Below are positions 1 to 11,512 of a stretch of DNA of 30,760 bases, piece by piece. Numbering within the stretch: the stretch's first letter is position 1; every line of letters starts with the position of its first letter. A program made the translations under genes and the position numbers. The stretch is from Plakobranchus ocellatus (taxonomy: Eukaryota; Mollusca; Gastropoda; Plakobranchidae): NCBI GenBank assembly GCA_019648995.1, contig BLXT01004926.1, positions 42,573 to 73,332 of the forward strand. Reading direction: 5' to 3'. A model generated the notes under the pieces. That model ran no database searches. It worked only from the letters and a program-made list of their open reading frames with translations, and had not been told where the DNA came from.

Positions 1-919
1 TAAACCAGCTACTGATCTGTTTAACAGAATGCCGTAATGGTTTTCAAGATTCGAAGTTTGTACACCCCACATTGAGGCTGGATCTAGAGAGATCGGCTTT
101 TTTTTTTAATTTATTTTTACTATAAAATGCACCTTACGAAAGATCTAGATCTAGATGGTTAAAATGCAATGATAGTAATATGAATATTTCAAGTATTCAA
201 CATTAAGCACATAATTAAATTTATACACACACAAATTGTATGATTAAGCGCTATATATTCTCTAATTTGAAGAGGACCAATTAAATATTGGTGTACATTA
301 AACACCAAACCTCGTAAGAGTTAGAGCCCTCTTTTTTTTATTTTACAAGGGGAAGCAATTTGACTTTAGCCTAAGCTTTGACGAGGATACCTGAGAAATC
401 GTATAAATTTGTTTCTCAGAGGCTGTACACAGTATATGAAGTCTGCTATTTTTCATGAACAACAAACAAAAAAATAAACCGACTTTGAATGCGATCACTA
501 AGGAAGATTGTAAATAAACTAGATGTTGCACAAGATATATCTAGTTGTTTGTTTCTGTTTAGATATGCACTGTTTATTTGTTTATCAAAGGAAAGTAACT
601 TATCTCTGGCCAGATCTAGGCAGGCTAATAATAATATCTACAGTGGTGTGAAGCTTGAGGCAAAGAAATTAAAATTGATTGCAAAGGTTTAAAATCTATT
701 ATCTCATACTATAAAATTGAGCAGTGTTTTCCATCTCGCAGTATATGATAATTTGCTGCCTTTTTGAGATCCCCAGAGAAAAAAGGTAATTTATGAAAGT
801 TAAGCTGGATAAAAGGAGGATCTGACAATCAAACATGGACTCAATTGTTGCAAGCTTGTTTTCTTTCTAATATTGTAACTTACATCCCATTTCTTAATCA
901 TTTCAACACTGCTTCTGCC
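1..919. other. AT-rich sequence without a supported gene
   Basis: It holds AGATCTAGATCTAGAT at 141-156 and T runs. The open frames are short and AT-driven. Nothing else is supported. Confidence 0.65.
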
Positions 920-1069
920 CAGTTCAATCACCCTCTTCTTTTTTACTAATCCTTGAACAGCAAAATCAAAGCAGTCAGCAGAAGATTTTGTTTTGATTGT
1001 TGAAATTGTCATTATTTAAAAAGGAATTTTTAAAAATAAAACCAATGGCATTATTTCATGTTATTCCAG

Positions 1070-1199
1070 GCACAAGCAAACCTTTTGTTAAGAGATTATG
1101 AGTGCTATCTGCGTAAAGCAAAACCAAAAACATGCAGGCATAGTGACAAAAATTACACTGCTAGTGCTTCTCTTCACAGTCATCTTATTAGTATATCTG
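1070..1199 (+). pseudogene. Zinc-finger-like cassette copy 1, exon 1
   Basis: Between acceptor ttattccag and donor TCTG|GTGAGG, this exon reads AQANLLLRDYECYLRKAKPK then TCRHSDKNYTASASLHSHLI. Copy 2 has TCRHCDKNY, so here the second Cys of the CxxC knuckle is Ser. The fold resembles a BED or C2H2-type finger (CxxC, about 12 residues, Leu-His-x-His). It ends in phase 1; exon 2 of the same copy then gives an early TAA. The function and the upstream start are unknown. Confidence 0.45.
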
Positions 1200-2184
1200 G
1201 TGAGGATAGCGGAGAGAATTTTTTGTTTGTTTTATTTGGCAGTGCTCCAAGTGGTACGGTTTAAGTGCACCATGTGCCATAGGTGCAGTTGACAGGCAGA
1301 GATTTCAAGAAGAGAGAGAATGAGAAATATCAGTCTGAGAAAGGTTTCTGACTGGAAAAGTTCCATTTTAATTCCGTTAAAAAAAAATACGTTTCTATTC
1401 TTATATCAGGTCGATATCCTATTCGTTTCAAATTTCCAAACGGCCACGCGTACAACAAAATTGTCAGATGTTTTTTGTAGTAGTACATAACTATCACGTG
1501 TTTTCAGCAGACATCTATTAATATAGTATTTCAAAGACATTTTATACACATGACAAATACTTTTTCTTGTTCTGACACTACTTTACCCTGCAGTATTGTG
1601 TTTCGTGTCAAACTCAATACTGCAGTGTAAAATAGTGTTTGTGTCTATACGAACATTTTCACGCCATGTACCTCCAACTTCTATGCCATCTACATTTTTA
1701 TCTGTCTGGGGTTTTCCTCGAAGTGGTCAAATGTCCAGATTGCACTTTTGATTCCAAGAAGATAGAGAATGAGAAATATCAGTCAAAAACATCTTACACG
1801 CTTGGCAAATATTTTTCTTGTTCTGATGCGAAACTCAATACTGAAATGTAAAATAGTGTTTGTGTCTATAAGGACATTTTCAAAAAAATTTCTTATATAC
1901 GTGTACGTTAAACTTTTATGCCATCTACATTTTCATCTGTATTGGGTTTTCATCGAAAATGTCAAATATCCAGATTATACAATTAAATATTCATACACTA
2001 CTTTTTCTATTTTTGTGAAGAGTAAATTCTGCTTAGCGCTAAATAAAATCGATATTCAGATATTGGAATTCATTTATGAATATTGGACGTTTGTTGCGAA
2101 ACCCATAGCTTTATGGTTGTGTCTCTTTTATGATTTTCATTTATTCTTTACAATTTCATAAAAACTATGATTTTCTCTACACAG

Positions 2185-2354
2185 GAATTCGATAATGGCC
2201 ATGGTACAAATGCTCAGCGGGAGATGAGATGGACATAACATTTACGAGGAGAAATTCTCTGATATATCATATCTTAATGGATCCCGACATACCTAGGTAT
2301 ATGTGCCTGGTACTGGACTGTGAAAAGAAGCATCATCACACACACCACCAAAAG
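2185..2354 (+). pseudogene. Zinc-finger-like cassette copy 1, exon 2
   Basis: It starts after tctctacacag|GAATTCGA and has a donor CAAAAG|GTAAAA. In the frame conserved with copy 2 it reads ITFTRRNSLIYHI, then DIPRYMCLVLDCEKKHHHTH, a C-x4-C...H-rich possible metal-binding knot. A TAA lies four codons after the acceptor in this frame, so the copy looks broken unless another frame is used. Confidence 0.42.
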
Positions 2355-3188
2355 GTAAAAAGGATGCATTTTTTTTCTTCTCTTCTTTTCAAAGAAATTG
2401 TCAACTGATGTTTAACTTTGCTAAGGAATAAATGTTTGCTATATCTTAGTATTTCCGCATTGTTTAGAATGGACCTTTCCGCTCATTCAGACTCGTCTTG
2501 ACACGGTTTCTTACTACGAGGATTGTGAAATGACGGCTCAGCATAATTAAATTTTAATCTTTAAACTTGACAACCATTTGATACTAAAACGCGTGTGTTT
2601 AATTAATGACGCAGAGTTATCCTACTTAAATGGTTTCCTCTGCTTTGGAGTATTACATACAGTCTAGAAAATAAAGATGTTGATGGTTAGATATTCTCCT
2701 CAGCAGAAATTAGTCAAAGATTTGATTAGATGTACAAAATATACATTGTATTTAATTTACGTTACCAATGCAAGGTTTTCAAAAAATTTTAATTTTGAAA
2801 ATTTACATTCCACTTTTTTTTAAGGTTTCAACATTTTTTAGGCACGGTTTAATCGATCTTTTCTTTTTTTGTAATAGTCGTTGAATAGCAAAATCAAAGC
2901 AGTCAGCAGATAGTTTTTTAGCTTATATTGACATATTCAGAAGCCACTGAGCTTTTTTGTAACAGTTTTCTTAAATTTTCGTTCTTAATACTTACTCTTC
3001 CTCCATTTTAACAATATAGAAATTGTAATTTAAATGTTATGATTATGATCCGTTGGAATGTCGATGTGTTCACATACTTGCCACCTTGGTTTGCATAAAT
3101 GTGTTTTTTTTATTTTATTTATGTTTTAAACTTTTTTTTCAGCTTTTCTATTTTGTTCATTCATTTCAATCTTTCCATGTTATTGCAG

Positions 3189-3325
3189 GCACGAGAAAAT
3201 CTTTTTCTAAGAGATTATGAGTTTTATCCTCGCAAAGCCAAGCCAAAAACATGCAGGCATTGTGACAAAAATTACACTGCAAGTACATGTACTTCTCTTC
3301 ACAGGCACCTTATTAGGTATATCAG
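3189..3325 (+). pseudogene. Zinc-finger-like cassette copy 2, exon 1
   Basis: After acceptor gttattgcag it reads ARENLFLRDYEFYPRKAKPK, TCRHCDKNYTASTCTSLHRH and LIRYI, up to the donor ATCAG|GTGAGG. The CxxC and His residues are intact. One extra base near the donor relative to copy 1 makes it end in phase 2, which joins badly to exon 2 of this copy (early TAG). It may be BED-like; not assigned to a family. Confidence 0.5.
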
Positions 3326-3380
3326 GTGAGGATAGCGGAGAGAACTTTTGTGTTGCTTTATTCTTGTGTTTATCCAGCAG

Positions 3381-3464
3381 AAACATGCAGGCATTGTGAC
3401 AAAAATTACACTGCAAGTAGGCTACTTGTACTTCTCTTCACAATCATCTTATTAGGTATATCAG
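3381..3464 (+). repeat. Tandem extra copy of the finger exon end
   Basis: AACATGCAGGCATTGTGACA at 3248 recurs at 3382. The duplicated block includes the CxxC codons, the donor and some intron. A cag before 3381 could act as an acceptor, but a small insertion shifts the frame after the second Cys (TASRLL instead of TASTCT). Confidence 0.85.
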
Positions 3465-4149
3465 GTGAGGATAGCGGAGAGAACTTTTGTGTTGCTTTAT
3501 TCTTGTGTCTATCCAGCAATGCTTCAAGTGTGCCATGTGACAGAAGTTTAGTTGTCAGTCAGAAATTCCAAGAAGATAGATAATGAGAAATATCAGTCTT
3601 AGAAATGTTTCCGACTGGAAAAATTGCATTTCAATTACCAATTAAACAACTTTTTCTATTCTTAAAACAAGTCCATATCCTAAGCTTTCAAGTTTCCAAA
3701 CTACCACGCGTACACCCCAAAATTGTATTACATATCTATCACGTGTTTTGAGGAGACATCTACTAACATAATATGTGAAAGGCATCTTAAACACATGGCA
3801 AATACTTTTCTTCTTCCGACGCGAAACCCAATACTGATTGATTAAACTTTGCCACATGCGTGTACCTCAAACTTCTATGCCATCTACATTTTTATCTTTC
3901 TTCGGTTTTCCTCGAAAGGGTCAAATCGGGACAAAAGACCAGATTGCAAATTTGAATATTCATACACCCTTTTCTCTATTTTTTGTGCAACGTAAATTGT
4001 GCCTAGCGCTAAATCAATTTCATATTGAGATACTGAAATTAAAATAGCTAGTGGAGGTTTGTTGCAAATCATTCTTTACGGTTTTGCCTCTTTTATGATT
4101 TTTATTTATTCTTTACAATGACGTAAAGTGTATGACTTTCTCTTCACAG

Positions 4150-4415
4150 GAATTCGATATAGGGCTTGTTGCAAATGCTCTGAGGAGCATATAATAAACG
4201 TAACATTCACAAGGAGAAATTCCCTGATATATATATATCATATAATGGATCACAACATACCTAGGTATAACTGCCTAGTACCGCGCTGTGAGAAGAAACA
4301 CAATCATACACAGACAAAGACATACATCAAAGACAGATATTGTGACAGAAATCTGCCTTCAGGTGACCATGAGGAGGTGGCTCTGAGAGAAATGCATCAT
4401 AAACCTGAGAAATGA
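4150..4415 (+). pseudogene. Zinc-finger-like cassette copy 2, terminal exon
   Basis: After tcttcacag it reads GIRYRACCKCSEEHIINVTF, TRRNSLIYIYHIMDHNIPRY and NCLVPRCEKKHNHTQTKTYI, then about 27 residues to TGA at 4413-4415. The donor seen in copy 1 is lost (CAAAGACATAC), so the exon reads on to a stop. The Cys/His-rich pattern suggests a metal-binding domain of unknown type. It fits the phase of copy 1 exon 1 better than that of its own exon 1. Confidence 0.5.
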
Positions 4416-4525
4416 TAATTGTGAAAGATTTAAGGAATGTCTTGACTGGTTGGTTGGTGAACATTTCATTCCTTCTATTTACTGTGCCACCGCAATAATT
4501 CCAAGAAAATGCGTCGGTTTTTTAT

Positions 4526-4550
4526 TTTTGTTTTGTTTTGTTTTGTTTTG
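4526..4550. repeat. (TTTTG)n microsatellite
   Basis: Five pure TTTTG units, followed by a T-rich run. Confidence 0.95.
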
Positions 4551-4684
4551 TTCTTGTTTTTTTTTTTTTTTGGAAACTGATAAATAAATTTTATGTCCAT
4601 AAAGATTAATTAATTTTGTTATTGCATTCCTGTTAATCACATAAGTTACTTATATTCTATGTTGTGACGATATTGTGTGTATAC

Positions 4685-4706
4685 GTGTGTGTGTGTGTGG
4701 GGGGGG
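4685..4706. repeat. (GT)7 followed by G8
   Basis: Alternating GT directly joined to a G homopolymer. Confidence 0.95.
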
Positions 4707-7700
4707 AGTTGCAAGTTAAAAAATGAAAATTTCTTATGCAGTGATTGTAAAAATCCACAAAAATCAGGTTTATACTTCAACAACTTGGCAGTGAAATTTG
4801 TGTTGCATGATGCAACTGGTGTCGTGACTTATATAGACTTCAAATACAACAAAAAAAACAGACACACTCAAATACCAATAAACTCAAATGTACTCCGTTT
4901 TTACTCAGAATGATTTTTTTTATTACAAATCATGACAATATATATCACATTTGCAGAGAAATAATAAACAATTGAGCAAGGCTAGTTTTGTGAAGAAATA
5001 TCTAGCTCAGCTTTTTGTCACCCAAAGCAAGCATAGTAGTGGTACTGCACTGTCATTGTGTGTAATAACAGATCTTTATGTAAGACTTAAGTTTTTCTTC
5101 TTCTTTTGTTTTAAAATTTAAATAAGGAACTTGGAATTGTACGATAATCATGCAATTCTCTCTCACCTTCTGAAATAATCTTAAACTATAATAAGTTTCC
5201 CATTCTATCAAAAAAGCAAGGGGAGATAATATGTCCCAAGACCGGACCAAATTAGTTGAATAAAATTTGCCAAACTTAGAAAAGCAGTTTTTTGGTTTTT
5301 TTTCCTTTTTGTTAAAATACTTTTTCTTTAAATGATGAATCTGATATCTTGGCTCAGAATTAAACGAATCATTTTCCCTTTGTAGGAAACTTTCTCTAAA
5401 CATGCTACAGATTTTCGGCACATGAAACATTGGAAATTTTCATATGATATATCAGTTGAACAGACCAGCAACTCAATTTATTTCGTGGGATTTTTACATG
5501 GACATATTAAGACGCCCTGAATGATCTGATTCCTACTGGCAATTTGAATCACAAAACAACTACAAGTATCCTTGAAACTTTTCATTTCTTTTTTTCTTTT
5601 TTTCATATTTTTTCTTGAGATCATTTCTAATGAGTCGGATGGGACATTGTGCTTTTGATTTGGAAAAGAAAAAAAAAAGATGAAAGAGTTTTGGTTTTTC
5701 CTCGGTGAGAATGCATGTATGCAATTTTTACTATTCCAAGCTTCAGACTGGTTGAAAACTTTCAAAATGTTATCTGTGATTCATCCTGGCTGGTCAGTTT
5801 TGAGCATGTCCTCAATGCTTGCCAGAAAGTCTTCATTCATGTGTTTCATAATTCTAAACCATCTCACTCATAAACTGAGAGAGGCAAACAAGATTTTGCT
5901 TCAAGTTGCTCCAGCTGTTTGATAACGATGATCATTGAAAGTCATTCCGCAAACTGTGTGTATTTTTTGCCTCTCCTTTCAAGACCTCTATCTTGACTTC
6001 TACGCCATCGGCAACAATAAGCAATTTTCCTATATGAAACTAGGCGAGAAGATAGAAATCTTATATGTAGTCTAAGATTTAATTTTGGTGAGCTGCTATC
6101 ATTAATCGCTCTCTCTTATTTGAAGCAAATTTGTGTCACTTACTTTAAAAAAGTAATAGAGAGACAAAATGAAACAAATTTCCTCCACTTTCACGTATAC
6201 AAAAAAAAACCACAAGCCAGGCTTGCTTTTGCCAAGATGCCTTGAAGGTGGACTGGTGAGGAATGTACAGCTATCGACATGTTCAAAGTTTAACCTCACC
6301 ACAACATTCCTGGCTAACAAGCTCTCTTTTCTACACTAGATGAGATTTTTTTTTTTTCCCATTCAAAGTCAGAGCACTGATTGTCCAACATCAGGCTTAA
6401 AATCCGTTGAATTGAAGGCAACCCTATTCAAAGAAGTACACATTTACTTATAAAACACATCTGACACATGGTTAGTCTTTATTTCTTGCCACCAAAATTC
6501 GTAAAGCATCGCCCATGTAATTGGTATGTTCTGCCACCTAAGATAATACTGATATAGCCTAAAGCAACAATAACACAACAATACTCTGCTCTGCCGTATG
6601 TGAAAATGGCAAGCAATTAAAAAACAGTATAGGTTTAAAATTTTGGATTTTGGGATCTTCCCACAATTTATGTGCTATCTATGTAAAAACTCCCCCTTTT
6701 AAAACAGAGTAAGTCCCTTAACTTTGAGTGATCAAGACATTTTTTTTGTCAAATCAATTAAAATTATACAGGCTTTTTTCTGCACCTCGCCAACCACACA
6801 GCTCCAGTTGCTGACCTTCAACTTCAACAGATTCTGGTACTGGTGGTCTATGATCCCAGTTCATCCTGGACTTCACTTTACTCATAAACAGACTGATCAT
6901 GAAATCTAACAAGATCATGCTATAACATCACATCTGCTAAGACTTAATTTTTGGTTAGTGTTTGCAAACTCTGCCACAATAAGTTTGACACTACAGCATA
7001 AAACTAGTGTTTGGTGATGCCCATATTAAATTTAGATTTCTTTGTTGGAGACAGCCACAGTTAAAAAAACGGCATTTAACTTCATAAACTTATCATCACT
7101 GATATATATCGTTTTTTTGAAAGTGTTAACATCTCATACAAAATTGATGGTATACTTTTTCGCCAGACCTATGCAGGATTTAATTTCAAATTTTGTGCAA
7201 TGCAATCTACAATTTTTCACAACAAAATGTTTTATATTGAACATCATTTTTAAAAAGCTTTAGCAAATGTCCATTCACTCTTTTCAAAATTAATTTGAAG
7301 AAAAAATTAGATGCTTTTTAAAAAGGAAGTAAAACAAACAAATAAGACTTACACATTCATTCAAACACAAAAAAAGATGGAATGAACAAAACAGAGTAAA
7401 GCATGTCTGAATTTTCCTCTGTCTTCAAAACTGAAGTGAGAGAAAACAAAGGATGGCGTAAATGGTGAGAATCCAACATGAATGCAATGACAAATATCTG
7501 AAATATTGTAATTCAACATGAGAATAAATAAGCTTGGACGGATATAAAGCTAACATCTAAGAAATAATATACGTATAGAAATATTTGTATATACTTATAT
7601 AAATTATAGCTGGAATGACTGTAGTGTATAGTATAAAACCAGGGGCACAATATACATTCCAAATCTGATACACAGATGTGTACACGAGATAATATTCTAT

Positions 7701-8725
7701 ATACACACCAGATCAACACGGTGTCCACATTTTTCCCCTCTGTATGGCTAAACATTGCAGATAAAGAAAACTTTCTAGCAGACTCTTTGCTTGTTTTACT
7801 TTTTGTTCTTTTTTCTTTAGCGAAAAGGAAAAAAAAGAACAATAACAAAAACAATACAAACTGTACAAAATAGAGAGAGGAAGAAAAGCAATGATGGTAA
7901 AAATAATTTTTTTAAAAATTAAGAATGATAAAAGAATAAAAAAAAGCCAAATTAAAATATGGGTTTGATTTAAAACAAAAAAAGTGGCAAGCCCACAGTT
8001 CATTAGCAAAATAATGGAATGCCCTCAAACACTTCAATACCCTCCCATGGTTATCGATGAGTTGGAGCACACTTTAACATAAACCCTTTCAGCCATTTTA
8101 CGGGCGTAATTATGACCATTACGCTGCTAAGGTTTAGCTTCCTTGCCTCTATGACCAAGATATTATGTGTGCAATGTAATCAATTTCTTTCCCTAGATCT
8201 ACAAGCCTTTTGTTCAGTTTCTACGAGCAAATTGTGATTTTTTAACCCTTAACCTTACAAAGCTTCTATATTAGAACACCATAGGCCTAACTGCTTATCA
8301 AACAGTAAAGCAAGTTTATACACTAGTGTCTTTAGATTGGAAATCTGTGAAATCCATCAGAAGAATGAAAGTTTGTATCATTTATTATTGGCAAAAGTGG
8401 AGCATGTATTAAGTTAGAGTCAATGTTTTACAATGCACAACACTTGTAATGAATGAATATCAACTGACCATGACTGTACACTTCAAAAGACAGTGGTGAC
8501 TCAAAGCTTGACAACATGTAAACAGTGTGCATCAATTCAAGTGGGCATCCATGTTTTCTTTATACCAACACTCGTGAAGATTTACATCATCAAAATGTCT
8601 CACAGCTTTGTGCAAAAAATATACAGAAAGTTTTGTTGGATTTTTTTTTTGTTTGTTTTTTGTTTCTTTTTTACAATTTGTACAGCCATTTAATGCACCC
8701 TACATACAAGTTAGTGGAGAGCGAG

Positions 8726-8748
8726 GGAGAGAGAGAGAGAGAGAGAGT
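8726..8748. repeat. (GA)n microsatellite
   Basis: About eleven GA units. Confidence 0.93.
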
Positions 8749-10486
8749 GAAGGAATCGTTTTCGTCTCTAGTCGTTCAATTCAATTGTGAGACAACAAAG
8801 CAGTTTCCTGAAAACTCTCACTCTAAAACATCAACTAGAACTTTCCCATCAACTTTATGTGCCACATTGTAAACATAACGATATAAATCATGCATGAACA
8901 TGGCATAATTTTTATCCCAACTCTCTCTCTCTCACATCTTTTCTAATTTTTTTTCCCCCTCAGGTGAGGCCTTTTTTTTTTAGTTTCACACATACATATT
9001 TACAATAACATGATGAGCCCCTACAAGTAATTTCGTAACCTTTAAAGAGTCTTTTGACCTTTAAAACATCTTTGTTTTCTTTTTTTTCTTCCTTATTCCT
9101 GTAATATTTCTATCCTAGACTCCCCTTCACATTTTCTGTGACCTGACTCTGATACAAAGTAAGAAAAGTTTTGTTGTTTTTTTATCTGTTAAAACAATAA
9201 CTGTACAGAAATCTCCAAATTAGAATATGAATTTTCCACTTAGGATAAATTTGTTACTTCCCATCTTGTTTAAATATACACTTAAGTAAAAAAAGACTTA
9301 TCTACTCAAATATTTCACCCAAGCAGGCGTTTTTCCTCTCTTTTTTTATGTTGCCACAATTGAATGTAAAAGTTAATTTAAACAGTTGATTCATCGTGCC
9401 AGATTGCAAAAATAAGTTGCCAAGTCCAAGTTGACAATTTTGGTTCATCTTTAATTTTAACTCCCAACTACAGGCTGGTGTATTGCGATACAGCTTCATC
9501 AAATACATTATACTTGGTAGCACTCGTGAGTTTAGATATATATTTATACTCATAGATATGTACATACATGCCTTGAGTGTGCGTGTTAACATATTGTATT
9601 TTTACATAACATTTTTAAGCCATGAATATTTCATTCAGGTTTCACATCACAGATAAAATGTCTGACTATGGGAATATCACAGAGAGAGAGAGAGAGATTT
9701 TATTGTGTACGGAGTTTGCCCTTTTGGAGCAAACAGAGAATGATTTTATCCACACAAAAAAAAAAAAAACAGACCAACAAAACAACTATTATGCATGCAA
9801 ATATTATTTAAAACAACAAGCAATTTTTTGCCTCTCCTTTTTTTTTGAGTGTGTGCCAATACTGAAGATAATTTCTGCCACCACATCCAAGTGATCATAA
9901 GCAATACAGGAATTCACAGCTGGACGATTGACAGTTTATTTACACTTAATGCATTCCCCTGATACCAATGACAGAGAAATTATATAAATAAATCTCAAAA
10001 CAGGATGTCGCTCACTCATATTTATATAATGCTGATTTCCTTCATCTTTCTAGTTCAAAGTAATTCAATTTTTTCCCCCAACACTTTTTCATTCTCTGAC
10101 AGAAACCGCAACAGGCTCTTCTTTGTCGTAGGCTAGAAATGTTGATAAATATTTTTTCATTGTGCAACTTTAAACACTTGTCCTCGTAGAATTCACTAAG
10201 CTCTACTTTCTGTATAGAACTTTGTTCGCACCACTGTGCTTTTTGTCACACACTGAAACGATACAGAGTAGAAAATCCAAACTGTTCCTTCTTTCCTCTC
10301 AATTTCTATTTCATGTCTTACCTAGCAGAGACCTTTGTCGTCTCTAACGTATGTGATTCAGACAGACCATGAGCCAAATATAAACCAAAGTGAAAATCAC
10401 CACTGATGACTTTCCTGCCCTATGTTGAGGAGAAAAACTTTGCTGTTGGTTGTGCAGCTGAATATGCCTACGGTAAGTCATTCCTC

Positions 10487-10578
10487 CTGCTGCTGCTGCT
10501 GCTGTTGTAGTTGTTGATGTTATGTTGTTGTTATTGTTGTGGTTGTTCTTGTCGGTGTTGTTGCTGCTGCTCTTGTTA
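10487..10578. repeat. CTG/GTT trinucleotide-rich tract
   Basis: Six CTG units, then a mixed GTT/GTG region. On the minus strand a frame reads Ala, Thr and Asn runs, but it has no splice or domain support and lies in the probable 3' UTR. Confidence 0.9.
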
Positions 10579-10963
10579 TTTTTGATGTACTTGCTAAAAC
10601 TTCTCATTTAACAGATTCTCTTTAAGTTGTGGGGGCACAGTGAAGTTCTCCCAACAGCCCAAGTTTAAAAAAAACAGAAGAATACGACTTCCACACATCA
10701 CTGTTGATTTGGCCAAAGCTTATGCATGCGAGATTATTTTCTCCCCAGACTGGTTCATGTAGATGTTCCTCGCTGATTTGTTTTTGCACCAACTGTGCGG
10801 TAACGTTCATGTTTGGTCCATGCTTGTATTTTCCATCACACAACATTCACAAAAGCTTAAGATGGTGAATAAAGTAGTGAAATATAAATATTTAGCCTTG
10901 TGTAAGATTCCTTTCAATCATTCTAAATGCAACCACCAGCTAGTCAGACTAAGTTCCTTTTTT

Positions 10964-10987
10964 GTTGTTGTTGTTGTTGTTGTTGTT
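10964..10987. repeat. (GTT)8 microsatellite
   Basis: Eight near-perfect GTT units in the probable 3' UTR of the minus-strand gene. Confidence 0.95.
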
Positions 10988-11249
10988 TTTTCCTTTCCAC
11001 TAACTTAGATCAAGTCATTGTATAGTAAATCAATACAAAATGTTCCAGCTTTTGTTTTTTCGTTTTGTTGGGTTTTTTTTTTACAAACTTTTTTCCTTTT
11101 TTTTTTTGTCCTCTACTAGTTTTATAAGTGCCACATGACGTTCAATCAACTGTTCATGTGTAGACTCGTGCGGTGAGTGAATGCAAAATGTACGAATTTT
11201 CCCTGATGAAGAAGGACTGATAACTGTGGAGCAGCATAACAAGAAAAGC

Positions 11250-11512
11250 TCAGACATCGTCAATCAAGCTGTGCAGCAACTGGATCTGCCTCTGCGTGTT
11301 GCTCGGCTCAGCGTTGGCTTTCTCCAGCAGGCCGACGCCCATACACTCATACAGTTTCTTCACAAGAGTCACCGTCGCCTGCCGCAGATCCACATTGCCT
11401 CCGTGGATGGCGGCCCCGCTGGAGTTCATCGAGCCAAGCAGGTGCCACAACAATGGCAGGACATGAAGGACTATGGGTTTCTGCTTGCGTGGATAGACTT
11501 TTTCCACCAAGT
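11250..11512 (-). CDS. TOGARAM1: TOGARAM terminal exon s, end of TOG4 and stop
   Basis: This exon encodes about residues 969-1055: LVEKVYPRKQKPIVLHVLPL, LWHLLGSMNSSGAAIHGGNV, DLRQATVTLVKKLYECMGVG and LLEKANAEPSNTQRQIQLLH, ending SLIDDV and TGA. It matches the vertebrate C-terminus around LWHLLG. The acceptor is a (TC)-rich tract ending gtttgtctag. TGA at 11252-11250 gives a C-terminus close to the vertebrate position. Confidence 0.94.

Larger units (their letters stand above)
920..4420 (+). repeat. Segmental tandem duplication of the finger cassette
   Basis: Copy 1 is about 920-2360 and copy 2 about 2860-4420. Anchors are GCAAAATCAAAGCAGTCAGC at about 959 and 2887, the finger exon at 1070/3189 and GAATTCGATA at 2185/4150. 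The introns contain further diverged repeats, such as CTTCTATGCCATCTACATTT near 1679 and 3870 and a third form near 1913. Confidence 0.85.
4416..9697. other. AT-rich intergenic or UTR stretch
   Basis: About 5.3 kb with no gene I can support. It has (TTTTG)n at 4526-4550, (GT)7 and G8 at 4685-4706, (GA)n at about 8726-8748 and another at 9680-9696, plus many homopolymers. Short minus-strand open segments near 5781-5866 and 5932-6039 are discussed as a finding. The left part may be the 3' region of the plus-strand cassette. Confidence 0.6.
9698..11249 (-). other. Probable 3' UTR of the TOGARAM gene (extent uncertain)
   Basis: Sequence following the TGA stop. I see no AATAAA (TTTATT on the plus strand) between about 10000 and 11249. 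The first candidates reading away from the gene are at 9940-9935 and 9703-9698, so the UTR would be at least about 1.3 kb. It includes CTG/GTT-rich tracts. The real cleavage site cannot be read from sequence alone. Confidence 0.4.

Noticed and set aside
10344-10607. Asn/Thr/Ala-run ORF on the minus strand
   Set aside because: Caused by trinucleotide repeats in the probable 3' UTR; downstream of the TOGARAM stop with no splice evidence.
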